Source of the DNA: an uncultured Xanthomonas sp.
GTDB lineage: Bacteria; Pseudomonadota; Gammaproteobacteria; Xanthomonadales; Xanthomonadaceae
DNA length: 64,000 nt
Assembly (NCBI GenBank): GCA_943912265.1
Contig: CALTTS010000008.1
Coordinates: 62,001-126,000 of the forward strand
Direction of reading: 5' to 3'
Shown here: piece after piece, positions 34,189-43,235 of the stretch
Numbering within the stretch: the first letter of the stretch is position 1
How the letters are laid out: each line of letters begins with the position of its first letter
Notes under the pieces: generated by a model
Database searches by the model: none
What the model was told of the DNA's origin: nothing
What the model saw: only the letters and a program-made list of their open reading frames with translations
Program-made: the position numbers and the translations under genes

Positions 34189-36315
34189 TCAGCGCAGGCG
34201 CCAGGTCACGCCGGCGTAGAGGCCGAAGCCTTCGCCGGGCGTGGCCCGGGCCCGGTCGGCGCCGGCATCGTCGTAACCGGGAGTGACGGTGGCCGCGTAA
34301 CGGCGGTCGGTCAGGTTGCGCAGTTGCAGCCAGCCTTGCCAGCGTCCGCCCGGGGCATCGAAGCCCAGCCGCGCGCCGAAGATCAGGTGGCCGGGGGCAT
34401 GACGGCTGTTGGCGTAGTCCACCGGCATCCGCGAGGCGTACTCGGTATCCAGCCCGGCACTGAAACCGGACGGGTGCGCGTAGCGCAGTTCGGCCTGGTA
34501 GTAGTCGCGGGGCAGCCCCGGCAGGCGGTTGCGGCCGAAGCGCGCATCGTGGCGATAGCGGTAGTCGCCGTGGGTATAGGCCTGGCGCAGCGACAGCCTG
34601 CCGGCATCGGTCTGCCACAGCACGCTGTCCAGGCTGGCCTCGATGCCGCGATGGCGGGTCGGGCTGGCGTTGGACTCGGCGACGTAGGCCACCGGTCCGG
34701 CCGGGACCTCCACGCTGAGCAGTTCGTGGCGGACCGCCGACCGATACGCGGTCAGTTGCCACTCCCCGAAACGGCCGCGGCCGCGGCCGCCCAGTTCGAG
34801 CGTGGTGGCGGTCTGGTCGACCAGCGGCACGGCGGCCCGCTGGCGGCCGGCGGAAGGGCCGGCGTCGGTGCCGAAATAGCGGTTCGAGCCCCACAGCATC
34901 GACCACGGGTGCGGCGGCTCGATGCTGCGGCTCAGGTTGCCGAACAGTTCCACGGTCGGCCCATATCGGTAGCGCAGGCCCAGCCGCGGCGCCAGGCCCC
35001 ATTGGTGGCGCGACAGCCGTTCGCCGGTGTCGGGCCAGCGCAGCCAGCTCTTGCGCGTGGAATAGCTCGCCGCCAATCCGGTCTGCAGGTCCAGGCCGGG
35101 AGCCAGCGCCAGCACGTTGTCCGCGCGCAGCACGTCGTTGCTGCCGCGGTGGATGTAGTCGCGCGTGGGCGTGCCGGCCGGGTAGCCGCCGGATGCGAAG
35201 CGCAGGGTCTCGCGCACCCGGTTGCCGGGAAGGTCGTGGGCCACGACGAGGGCGAGCGTGGTGGTGCCGTCCCGCCCGAACAGGCGATGGCGGCGGCGGT
35301 AGTCGAGCACGCCGTTGACGTCGGCGTAGTCGATCTTCTGCCGGTACATGCTTTCCTGCAGGTCCATCGGGTAGTCGTGGTAGGCCACGCCGGCGCTCAG
35401 CTCGCTCTGTTCGTCCAGCCGCAGCGTGGTCTTGCTGGCGATCCAGGTGCTGCCCGGCTGCGGGCGCCGCGCATCGACGGCGAGGTAGGCCGGGTTGGCC
35501 GCGCGCGGATCGTGGCGGATCTGCTCGGCGGTCAGCCGGCCCGGGGTGAGGTGGAAGGTTTCCCGGTAGCGCAGGTAGAGACGGGTTTCCAGATCCGGGC
35601 CGGGCTGCCAGCCGAAGTTGGCGACCACGCCCCGGCCGTTGCCGGAAGCATGCTGCTGGTAGCCGTCGTAACGGGTGTCGGCCCAGGCGAGGAAGTAGTC
35701 CAGGTCGCCCGCCGTGCCGCCGCTGGCGATGCCGGTCTTGCGGTAGCCGCGGCTGCCGGTTTCCTGGTGCAGCTCCAGCCCGGGGGCATCGCGGCCGCTG
35801 CGGGTCACGTAATCGATGGCGCCGCCGAGGGCGAGGGCGCCGCGCTCGAAGCCGTTGCCGCCGCGCAGCACCTCGACGTGATCCAGCCACAGCGGTTCGA
35901 GCAGCTCGTAGGGCGTGCCGCCCGGCTCGGTCAGCGGCAGGCCGTCGAGCATCACGTAAACGCCGGAGGCATGGGCGCCGGGCGCGCGGTTGAGGCCGGA
36001 ACCGCGGATGGACACCTTGGTGCCCTCGTTGCCGGGCGACTGCGCGTAGATGCCCGGCTGCAGGGCCAGCACGTCCTGGGTGCCGGCCAGCCGGCCCGTG
36101 TCCGGGTCATGCGGATCGATGAAATTCGTGCCGCCGGCCACCCGCGCCAGCGCATCGCGGGCGCGCGCCCTGGCATCGGCGCCGGCCTTGACCCGCACCG
36201 TGTCCAGCTGCACGGCGGCATCGGGGCTTTCGGCCATGGCGGAAGGGGAAGCGGCGGACAGCAGGGAAAGAAGCAGCGGAGGCAGGGCGGGGCGGAACGG
36301 ACGTGCAGGCGGCAT
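34189..36315 (-). CDS. TonB-dependent outer membrane receptor
   Basis: A 708-residue TonB-dependent receptor. The signal peptide ends near SAMA, and a TonB-box-like DTVRV follows. The plug domain has SIRGSGLNRAPGAHASGVYV and LDHVEVLRGGNGFERGALAL, and a 22-strand barrel finishes with LFGNLSRSIEPPHPW, LQLRNLTDRRYAATV and the terminal YAGVTWRLR. The plug wording resembles iron-siderophore receptors of the FecA type, but the ligand cannot be told. The likely start is 36315. The reading up to 36396 runs into the inverted repeat at 36380-36417. It is divergent from the S9 peptidase gene, 265 bases away. Confidence 0.9.
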   Translation of the reverse strand: MPPARPFRPALPPLLLSLLSAASPSAMAESPDAAVQLDTVRVKAGADARARARDALARVAGGTNFIDPHDPDTGRLAGTQDVLALQPGIYAQSPGNEGTKVSIRGSGLNRAPGAHASGVYVMLDGLPLTEPGGTPYELLEPLWLDHVEVLRGGNGFERGALALGGAIDYVTRSGRDAPGLELHQETGSRGYRKTGIASGGTAGDLDYFLAWADTRYDGYQQHASGNGRGVVANFGWQPGPDLETRLYLRYRETFHLTPGRLTAEQIRHDPRAANPAYLAVDARRPQPGSTWIASKTTLRLDEQSELSAGVAYHDYPMDLQESMYRQKIDYADVNGVLDYRRRHRLFGRDGTTTLALVVAHDLPGNRVRETLRFASGGYPAGTPTRDYIHRGSNDVLRADNVLALAPGLDLQTGLAASYSTRKSWLRWPDTGERLSRHQWGLAPRLGLRYRYGPTVELFGNLSRSIEPPHPWSMLWGSNRYFGTDAGPSAGRQRAAVPLVDQTATTLELGGRGRGRFGEWQLTAYRSAVRHELLSVEVPAGPVAYVAESNASPTRHRGIEASLDSVLWQTDAGRLSLRQAYTHGDYRYRHDARFGRNRLPGLPRDYYQAELRYAHPSGFSAGLDTEYASRMPVDYANSRHAPGHLIFGARLGFDAPGGRWQGWLQLRNLTDRRYAATVTPGYDDAGADRARATPGEGFGLYAGVTWRLR

Positions 36316-36379
36316 GGGACGCGACGGGAAGCGGAAGAAAGCAGCGGTGGCGCCGATCCAGGGAGCGGCGCCACCACCA

Positions 36380-36417
36380 TTCCGTAAACCATACATTATT
36401 CACCGTGGTTTACGGAA
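36380..36417. promoter_or_regulatory. perfect 12-bp inverted repeat, probable operator between receptor and peptidase genes
   Basis: TTCCGTAAACCA (36380-36391) and TGGTTTACGGAA (36406-36417) are exact reverse complements separated by 14 A/T-rich bases. It lies 65 bases upstream of the TonB-dependent receptor start and 164 bases upstream of the peptidase start. It stands out as AT-rich in a GC-rich region. It could bind a dimeric repressor that controls the receptor. I cannot match it to Fur, Zur or another known consensus. Confidence 0.6.
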
Positions 36418-36580
36418 GGTCTTCGGCGCCGCCATCCGGGTCCCGGCGCGACACCCACCGGCCCCCGCCGCGCGCGGGCATCGCAGCGGACCACACCCTG
36501 ACCAATGGGCCAGAGGCGCATGGCAATGCCGGTGCTACAGTCCGGCGACTTCACTTCCAACCTGTCTGGGGAATCGCCGG

Positions 36581-39058
36581 ATGCGTCCGAACCGCACCCT
36601 CTGGTCCGTGGCCCTCGCCGCGACCACCGCCACCCTGCTGGCCAGCGCACCGGCCCGGGCCGAATACGCCGTGCCGCCGGAAACCCTGCTCAAGGTGCTG
36701 AAGGCCCCGCCGCCGCCCGCACCCAGCGTCGACCCCACCGGCCGGCGCCTGTTGCTGACCACGGCACAGACCTATCCGTCGATCGAACGGGTGGCGCGGC
36801 CCTACCTCAAGCTGGCCGGCGTGCGCCTGGAGCCGGCCAACCGCAGCCGCCACGACACGCCGGCCGGTTACGGCATCCCCTCCTGCGTGGCCGACTTCAC
36901 CGTGGTGGACATCGCCAGCGGCAGGCAGACCCGGGTCGCGCTGCCCGAGGGCGCCTGCCCGGGCCCGGCCTCGTGGTCGCCGGACGGCACGCGCTTCGCG
37001 TTCCAGAACGTCACGCCTGCCTCGGTCGAACTGTGGCTGGGCGATGCCGCCAGCGGCCAGGTGCGCAAGGTGCCCGGGCTGGCGCTCAACCCGATCCTCG
37101 ACAGCGCCGTGCAGTGGCTGGACGGCAGCAAAACCCTGCTGGTGAAGAAGGTGCCCGATGGCCAGGGCGCACCACCGGCCGAAACCGCCGCGCAGATCGG
37201 TCCGGATGTGCAGCAGTCGCTGGGCGGGCAGGGCGAGAGCAGCACCTACGAGGCGCGCGACACGCTGAAGAGTCCGCTGGACGAGGCGCGCTTCGTCTAC
37301 TACGGCACCTCGCAGCTGGCCGTGGTGGATGCCGCCGCCGGCAACGTGCGCAACGTCGGCGCGCCGGCGATCTACGACGACGTGGACGGCGCGCCCGACG
37401 GCGTGCACGTGCTGGCCGAGGCGATCAAGCCGCCGTATTCGCACGCGGTGACCTACCAGCGCTTCGCCCGCGACGTGGCCGTGCTCGACGTGGCCAGCGG
37501 CACCTCGGTGACCATCGCCCGCCTGCCGTTGGCCGACCGCGTGCCGGTGCATGGCGTGCCGGAAGGCCCGCGCGGCTTCGGCTGGCGCGCCACCGAGCCG
37601 GCCACGCTGGTCTGGGCCGAGGCGCTGGACAAGGGCGACTGGAACGTCGAGGTGCCGGCACGCGACAAGGTGATGACCTGGAAGGCGCCGTTCGCCGGCA
37701 AGTCGGAGGAGATCGCCCGCACCGTGCAGCGCTTCGCCGGCTACGTGTGGACGGCGAAACCGGAGGTGGCTTTCCTCTACGAGATCGACGAGAACCGCCA
37801 CTGGCAGACCACCCGCATCGTCGACGTGGACAAGCCCGGCGATGCCGGCCGCCTGCTGTGGGACATCTCCAGCGACGAGCTGTACAAGGACCCCGGCAGC
37901 TTCGTCTACACGCGCCTGCCCAATGGCGCGGTGGTCGCGCGGATGGAAGGCGGCAGCCTGTTCCTGCGCGGGCAGGGCGCATCGACGCAGGGCGACCGGC
38001 CGTTCCTGGACAAGCTCGACCTGGCCTCGCTGAAGACCGAGCGCCTGTTCCGCAGCGGCACCGGCGACTACGACCAGTTCCTCGGCTTCGCCGCCCAGCC
38101 CGGTGCGTTCCTGACCTGGCACCAGTCGCTGATCGACCCACCCAACGCCTTCCTGCGCACGCTCGGCGCGCCGGTGGCCGATGCCGCCGAGGGCGAGGCC
38201 GCCTACGCCACCGCCGGCACCCAGCTGACCCGCGTGCCCGACCCGACGCCGGAAGTGCGCCGGATCAGGAAGCAGCTGGTGACCTACAAGCGCGCCGACG
38301 GCCTGGACCTGTCGTTCACGCTCTACACGCCGCCCGGCTACGAGGCCGGCAAGGACAAGCCGCTGCCGGCGATCCTGTACGCATACCCGGCCGACTTCGC
38401 CAGCAGCGCCCAGGCCGGGCAGGTGTCCGGCAGCCAGAACACCTTCACCCGCCTGCCGTATTACCGGCTGATGCTGCTGGCCGGCTACGCCATCATCGAC
38501 AACGCCAGCTTCCCCATCGTCGGCGACCCAAAGACGGCCTACGACACCTACCTGGAGCAGCTGACCGCCGATGCCAAGGCCGCCGTCGACAAGGCCGTGG
38601 ACATGGGCGTGGTGGATCGCAACCGCATCGGCGTCACCGGCCACAGCCACGGCGCGCTGATGACCGCCAACCTGGTCGCCCACACCGACTTGTTCAAGGC
38701 GGGCGTGGCCACCAGCGGCTCGTACAACAAGACGCTGACCCCGTTCGGCTTCCAGAACGAGCGCCGCTCGGTGTGGCAGGCGCAGGACGTGTACCTGAAG
38801 GCCTCGCCGTTCTTCTACGCCGACAAGATCAAGCACCCGCTGCTGCTGGTGCATGGCGAGGACGACGCCAACCCGGGCACCGAGCCGATCCAGTCGCTGA
38901 AGTTCTACCAGGCCATCCGCGGCAACGGCGGCACCGCCAAGCTGGTGATGCTGCCGCACGAGCCGCACTGGTACACCGCGCTGGAATCCAACGAGCAGGT
39001 GGTGGCTGACATGCTCGACTGGTTCGACACCTACGTGAAGAACGCGCCTGAGAAATAA
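36581..39058 (+). CDS. secreted S9 family (prolyl oligopeptidase-type) serine peptidase
   Basis: An 825-residue precursor with a signal peptide ending near APARA, a ~550-residue beta-propeller and a C-terminal alpha/beta-hydrolase domain. The nucleophile is Ser in GVTGHSHGALMTANLV, the Asp lies in LLLVHGEDDANPG, and the His in MLPHEPHWYT. The hydrolase entrance reads PLPAILYAYPADF. The catalytic part resembles the glutamyl/acyl-aminoacyl peptidases of Lysobacteraceae, so it probably degrades peptides in the periplasm. GGGGA precedes the ATG at 36581. The divergent receptor gene may be co-regulated. Confidence 0.92.
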   Translation: MRPNRTLWSVALAATTATLLASAPARAEYAVPPETLLKVLKAPPPPAPSVDPTGRRLLLTTAQTYPSIERVARPYLKLAGVRLEPANRSRHDTPAGYGIPSCVADFTVVDIASGRQTRVALPEGACPGPASWSPDGTRFAFQNVTPASVELWLGDAASGQVRKVPGLALNPILDSAVQWLDGSKTLLVKKVPDGQGAPPAETAAQIGPDVQQSLGGQGESSTYEARDTLKSPLDEARFVYYGTSQLAVVDAAAGNVRNVGAPAIYDDVDGAPDGVHVLAEAIKPPYSHAVTYQRFARDVAVLDVASGTSVTIARLPLADRVPVHGVPEGPRGFGWRATEPATLVWAEALDKGDWNVEVPARDKVMTWKAPFAGKSEEIARTVQRFAGYVWTAKPEVAFLYEIDENRHWQTTRIVDVDKPGDAGRLLWDISSDELYKDPGSFVYTRLPNGAVVARMEGGSLFLRGQGASTQGDRPFLDKLDLASLKTERLFRSGTGDYDQFLGFAAQPGAFLTWHQSLIDPPNAFLRTLGAPVADAAEGEAAYATAGTQLTRVPDPTPEVRRIRKQLVTYKRADGLDLSFTLYTPPGYEAGKDKPLPAILYAYPADFASSAQAGQVSGSQNTFTRLPYYRLMLLAGYAIIDNASFPIVGDPKTAYDTYLEQLTADAKAAVDKAVDMGVVDRNRIGVTGHSHGALMTANLVAHTDLFKAGVATSGSYNKTLTPFGFQNERRSVWQAQDVYLKASPFFYADKIKHPLLLVHGEDDANPGTEPIQSLKFYQAIRGNGGTAKLVMLPHEPHWYTALESNEQVVADMLDWFDTYVKNAPEK

Positions 39059-39090
39059 TGCATCGTGGCGGACAGCATGGGGTATGGAGC

Positions 39091-39107
39091 CCGACCGTTT
39101 CGGTCGG
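39091..39107 (+). terminator. possible terminator after the S9 peptidase gene
   Basis: CCGACCG and CGGTCGG form a 7-bp stem around TTT, 33 bases after the peptidase stop codon. No T-tract follows, so termination efficiency is doubtful. Confidence 0.4.
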
Positions 39108-39147
39108 CTGATTGATCCATTCCCATTTCACGGATAGAGGCACTGCA

Positions 39148-40278
39148 ATGGCATTCTTCGAAATCGACAATGGTCGGATTGGACGGGTGGAGAAAGTCAG
39201 TCTGGCTCAAGCGGCGATGCGCGAGCGGCAGGACCTGCAGGCGATCCTGCGCAAGCAACTTCCGGAGCTTATTCCGGATTTGTTGGTGATCGCCGAGGAA
39301 TTCGGTGACTGGGACGATTCCCGCCGCCGCATTGATCTCCTGGCTCTGGACAAAAAGGCCAACCTGGTAGTGATCGAGCTCAAGCGCGGCGACACGGGCA
39401 GCCACATGGAACTGCAAGCGCTGCGTTATGCGGCCATGGTATCCACAATGACGTTCGAACAGGCAGCGGCCACGTACGAGAGCTTTATTGGGCCGCAGCC
39501 GGCATTGCCGGCAAGGCAGCAACTGCTGGATTTCCTCGGCTGGTCCGAGCCGAATGAGGACGACTTCGCGCAGGACGTGCGCATCGTGCTGTTTTCGGAG
39601 AATTTCTCGCGCGAGTTGAGCAGCTCCATCCTCTGGCTCAACCAGCGCCAGCTTGACATCAGCTGCTACCGGATCAGCGGTTACCGCCTGGATGCACGGC
39701 TGCTGCTGGACTTCCAGCAGATCATTCCTCTGAAAGAAGCTGAGGACTACCAGGTCAAGCTGCGCAACAAGCAGCAGGAAGCACAGTCGGCGCGGCGCGA
39801 GCAGGTCGTTTGGAACGGAGAGCTGTACGCCAACTATGGTGACAACGAATACCGCTCCTGGGACGATGCGCGCAAGTTCGGCTTCATCAGTGCAGGCGGT
39901 GGCGAATGGTTCACCCGTACTTTGCGGCTGCTCGAACCGGGCAAGCGTGTCTGGGTCAACCGACCGGGTACCGGCTACATCGGCGTGGGCATTGTCGAAG
40001 GGGAGCCTGTGGATGCCAAAGACTTCGTGGTGGAAACGGAGCAGGGACCGCGTCCCTATCTCGAAGTGGGGCATGTGCATCCGCAAATGCGGGCAGCTGC
40101 GGAAGATCCTGAGCGCACGGACAAGTTCGTTCCGGTGCGATGGCTCAAAACCGTAGATGAATCCAGCGCGGTACGCGGGAACGGCTTGTTTGGCAATCAG
40201 AACACGGCGGCCAAGCCGGTTTCTCCATCATGGCCGGCCACCGTGGCCCGGCTAAAACAGGCCTTCGGCGTGGAGTGA
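39148..40278 (+). CDS. PD-(D/E)XK nuclease-like protein (NucS/DUF91-like)
   Basis: A 376-residue protein with a nuclease core of the NucS/DUF91 type. RRRIDLLALDKKANLVVIEL, followed directly by KRGDTG, supplies the D...E-x-K residues near positions 65-80. GSHMELQALRYAAMVSTMTF follows, as in restriction-like folds. The C-terminal half (residues ~220-330: SWDDARKFGFISAGG, GKRVWVNRPGTGYIGVGIVE) looks like a small beta-rich domain. No methylase or other restriction gene is next to it. Codon third positions are less GC-rich than in the neighbours, suggesting acquisition. AGAGG precedes the ATG. Its role could be DNA repair or defence. Confidence 0.78.
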   Translation: MAFFEIDNGRIGRVEKVSLAQAAMRERQDLQAILRKQLPELIPDLLVIAEEFGDWDDSRRRIDLLALDKKANLVVIELKRGDTGSHMELQALRYAAMVSTMTFEQAAATYESFIGPQPALPARQQLLDFLGWSEPNEDDFAQDVRIVLFSENFSRELSSSILWLNQRQLDISCYRISGYRLDARLLLDFQQIIPLKEAEDYQVKLRNKQQEAQSARREQVVWNGELYANYGDNEYRSWDDARKFGFISAGGGEWFTRTLRLLEPGKRVWVNRPGTGYIGVGIVEGEPVDAKDFVVETEQGPRPYLEVGHVHPQMRAAAEDPERTDKFVPVRWLKTVDESSAVRGNGLFGNQNTAAKPVSPSWPATVARLKQAFGVE

Positions 40279-40449
40279 CGTGCCCGGCCGGTGTCGTTCC
40301 GGGGAAATGTCGTCATCCGTCACCGATGCATCCGTTTGGTCTCGCAGGATGATCGGAGGCGTACGCCTTTACGAGACTTGCTGGACAAGCCTTGTCCACG
40401 CCTGCGGCCCCGATGATCCGGTGCCCACGTCAATCCACGGTTTGGCGGA

Positions 40450-42117
40450 TCAGCCGAGTATCCCGGGCAGGTCCAGTCCTTTTTCCTTTGCGCAGTCGAT
40501 GGCGATCTCGTAACCGGCATCGGCATGGCGCATCACCCCGGTGGCCGGGTCGTTCCACAGCACGCGGCCGATGCGCTTGTCGGCGGCCTGGCTGCCGTCG
40601 CAGACGATGACCATGCCCGAGTGCTGGGAGAAGCCCATGCCGACGCCGCCGCCATGGTGCAGCGACACCCAGGTGGCGCCGGAGGCGGTATTGAGCAGGG
40701 CGTTGAGCAGCGGCCAGTCCGACACCGCGTCCGAGCCGTCGCGCATGGCCTCGGTCTCGCGGTTGGGCGAGGCCACGCTGCCGCTGTCCAGATGATCGCG
40801 GCCGATCACCACCGGCGCCTTCAGCTCGCCGTTGCGCACCATTTCGTTGAAGGCCAGGCCGAGGCGGTCGCGATCGCCCAGGCCGACCCAGCAGATGCGC
40901 GCCGGCAGCCCCTGGAAATGGATCTTCTCGCGCGCCATGTCCAGCCAGCGGTGCAGGTGCGGGTTGTCGGGGATCAGTTCCTTGACCTTGGCATCGGTCT
41001 TGTAGATGTCCTCCGGGTCGCCGGACAGCGCCGCCCAGCGGAACGGGCCGACGCCGCGGCAGAACAGCGGGCGGATGTAGGCCGGCACGAAGCCGGGGAA
41101 GTCGAAGGCGTTGTCCACGCCTTCCTCCAATGCCATCTGCCGCAGGTTGTTGCCGTAGTCCACGGTCGGCACGCCGAGCGCGTGGAAGCCGAGCATGGCC
41201 TTGACGTGCACGGCCATCGAGGCGCGGGCGGCGCGCTCGACCGCCTTGGGCTCGCTGGCGCGCTTTTCTTCCCACTGCTCCACGCTCCAGCCGATCGGCA
41301 GGTAGCCGTTGACCGGGTCGTGGGCGGAGGTCTGGTCGGTGAGCAGGTCCGGCTTGACGCCGCGGCGCAGCAGCTCGGGCAGGATCTGCGCGACGTTGCC
41401 GAGCAGGCCCACCGAGCGCGGCGTGCCCGCCCTGCAGGATTCGTCGATCAGGCGCAGCGCCTCGTCGAGGTCGTCGGTCCAGGTGTCCAGGTAGCCGGTG
41501 CGCAGGCGCATGTCGATGGACGACTTGCGGCATTCCACCGCCAGGCACGAGGCACCGGCCATCACCGCGGCCAGCGGCTGCGCGCCGCCCATGCCGCCCA
41601 GCCCGGCGGTGAACACCCACTTGCCGGACAGGTCGCCGCCGAAGTGCTGGCGGCCCATCTCCACGAAGGTCTCGTAGGTGCCCTGGACGATGCCCTGCGC
41701 GCCGATGTAGATCCAGCTGCCGGCGGTCATCTGCCCGTACATCGCCAGGCCTTTGCGATCGAGCTCGTTGAAGTGGTCCCAACTGGCCCAGCGCGGTACC
41801 AGGTTGGAGTTGGCGATCAGCACGCGCGGGGCGTCGGCGTGGGTGCGGAACACGCCGACCGGCTTGCCGGACTGCACCAGCAGGGTCTGGTCGTCCTCCA
41901 GCCGCTTGAGCGTCTCCACGATGGTGTCGAAGGACTCCCAGTCGCGCGCGGCGCGGCCGATGCCGCCGTACACCACCAGTTCCTGCGGGCGCTCGGCCAC
42001 GTCCGGGTCGAGGTTGTTCATCAGCATGCGCAGCGGCGCCTCGGTCAGCCAGCTCCGGGCGTTGAGCGTGGCGCCGGTGGGGGCGTGGATGACGCGGTTC
42101 GGGTCCAGGCGGGTCAT
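40450..42117 (-). CDS. hutU: urocanate hydratase
   Basis: A 555-residue urocanase, which uses tightly bound NAD+ to hydrate urocanate to imidazolonepropionate, the second step of histidine breakdown. The NAD-binding segment VFTAGLGGMGGAQPLAAVMA, the active-site block TDQTSAHDPVNGYLPIGW and the C-terminal SLHHGGGVGMGFSQHSGMVI are diagnostic. The length is exactly that of other urocanases. GAGAGGA precedes the ATG at 42117. It is the last gene of the leftward hut operon (hutI-hutH-hutG-hutU). Confidence 0.97.
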   Translation of the reverse strand: MTRLDPNRVIHAPTGATLNARSWLTEAPLRMLMNNLDPDVAERPQELVVYGGIGRAARDWESFDTIVETLKRLEDDQTLLVQSGKPVGVFRTHADAPRVLIANSNLVPRWASWDHFNELDRKGLAMYGQMTAGSWIYIGAQGIVQGTYETFVEMGRQHFGGDLSGKWVFTAGLGGMGGAQPLAAVMAGASCLAVECRKSSIDMRLRTGYLDTWTDDLDEALRLIDESCRAGTPRSVGLLGNVAQILPELLRRGVKPDLLTDQTSAHDPVNGYLPIGWSVEQWEEKRASEPKAVERAARASMAVHVKAMLGFHALGVPTVDYGNNLRQMALEEGVDNAFDFPGFVPAYIRPLFCRGVGPFRWAALSGDPEDIYKTDAKVKELIPDNPHLHRWLDMAREKIHFQGLPARICWVGLGDRDRLGLAFNEMVRNGELKAPVVIGRDHLDSGSVASPNRETEAMRDGSDAVSDWPLLNALLNTASGATWVSLHHGGGVGMGFSQHSGMVIVCDGSQAADKRIGRVLWNDPATGVMRHADAGYEIAIDCAKEKGLDLPGILG

Positions 42118-42214
42118 GCGGGGGTCCTCTCGGGATGGTCCGCACGCAAGGGTGCGGGGCGTTGCGAAGGCAAGGGCGTATCGGTGCCTCGGCGACCTGC
42201 GGGCCGGGCCCGGG

Positions 42215-43072
42215 TCATGCGGTTCGGCGCGGCGGCGGCGACGCGGCCGCCGCGTCGCGGGCGAAGTCGAGGCAAGCGCCGAGCACCTGCTGCAGGGTGG
42301 CGCGCAGCGCGGCGGCGCGCTCCGGGCGCCAGGGCGAGGGCCAGTTGTCCTCGTCCACGTGCTCCGATTCGTCCATGTAGCCGCGGCAGGCCAGCTCCAT
42401 CTGGATCGAGTGCACACCGTGGGCCGGATCGGCATGGTGGCGGGTGATCCAGCCGCCCTTGAAGCGGCCGTTGCGCACGGTGGAACGGCCACTGTCGCGG
42501 CAGGTGCGTTCCACCGCCTCGGCCAGTGCCATGGCGCAGCTGGCGCCGGCGTTGGTGCCGATGTTGAATTGCGGCAGCTCGCCGTCGAACAGGTGCGGGA
42601 TGCGCGAGCGGATCGAATGCGCGTCGTAGACCACGACGGCGGGGTGGCGTGCGCGCAGGCGCGCGATCTCGCCGGCCAGCACGTCGTGGTACGGGGCGAA
42701 CCAGGTGGCGCGGCGGTGCGCGATCTCGGCCGCGTCCGGTTCTTCGCCGGGCAGGTACAGCGGCTCGTCGTCGAAGGTGGCCAGCGGGCACAGGCCGGTG
42801 GTGTTCTGCCCCGGATAGAGCGAGGCGCCGCTGGGGTCGCGGTTGACGTCGATCACCGAGCGCGAGATCGCGGTGCGCAAGGTGGTCGCGCCCAGCTCGC
42901 GGGCGAAGTCGTAGAGCAGGTGTACCCACCAGTCGGCATCGCGGCGCGCCAGCCACTGCGAGGCGAAGCGCTCGCCGAGGTCGTCGGGCAGGTCGGTGCC
43001 GGTATGCGGGAAGCTGACGATCAGCGGCGCGTCGCCGCGGTGGATTTCCAGCCAGTCGGGGATGGGAGTCAT
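42215..43072 (-). CDS. hutG: N-formylglutamate deformylase
   Basis: A 285-residue hydrolase that releases formate and glutamate from N-formylglutamate, the final step when HutF is present. The family block PLIVSFPHTGTDLPDDLGER lies near residue 15. RSVIDVNRDPSGASLYPGQN, VVVYDAHSIRSRIPHLFDG and FKGGWITRHHADPAHGVHSI with its metal-binding histidines follow. The start at 43072 is chosen from homologue length. The open frame upstream only reads the repeat element at 43095-43211. It lies between hutU and hutH. Confidence 0.94.
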   Translation of the reverse strand: MTPIPDWLEIHRGDAPLIVSFPHTGTDLPDDLGERFASQWLARRDADWWVHLLYDFARELGATTLRTAISRSVIDVNRDPSGASLYPGQNTTGLCPLATFDDEPLYLPGEEPDAAEIAHRRATWFAPYHDVLAGEIARLRARHPAVVVYDAHSIRSRIPHLFDGELPQFNIGTNAGASCAMALAEAVERTCRDSGRSTVRNGRFKGGWITRHHADPAHGVHSIQMELACRGYMDESEHVDEDNWPSPWRPERAAALRATLQQVLGACLDFARDAAAASPPPRRTA

Positions 43073-43094
43073 GCGGATCTCCAAGATGTTTCCA

Positions 43095-43211
43095 TCGTCG
43101 TCCCCGCGCAGGCGGGGACCCAGCGACTTGCACGCGATCTGGACGAAAGGCACCGGGTGGGGCAGCCATTCGGCTGCCGAAAAGCGCTTCCCACCTGCGC
43201 GGGAACGACGG
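43095..43211. repeat. REP-like palindromic element between hutG and hutH
   Basis: An element of about 117 bp has imperfect terminal inverted repeats. CGTCGTCCCCGCGCAGGCGG opens it, and the complement of CCACCTGCGCGGGAACGACG closes it. The left end is itself a hairpin (TCCCCGC/GCGGGGA), and a central 7-bp hairpin sits at 43161-43178. It resembles the dispersed palindromic repeats that, when translated by chance, give peptides such as SLGPRLRGDDD. It probably spread by an REP- or MITE-like mechanism. It leaves hutG and hutH 163 bases apart. Confidence 0.75.
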
Positions 43212-43235
43212 ATCGTGTATGCCCGATGGAAAGCC

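Noticed and set aside
40279..40449. Small frame of 77 codons after the nuclease gene
   Set aside because: It overlaps the end of hutU, has no ribosome-binding site and no recognisable sequence.
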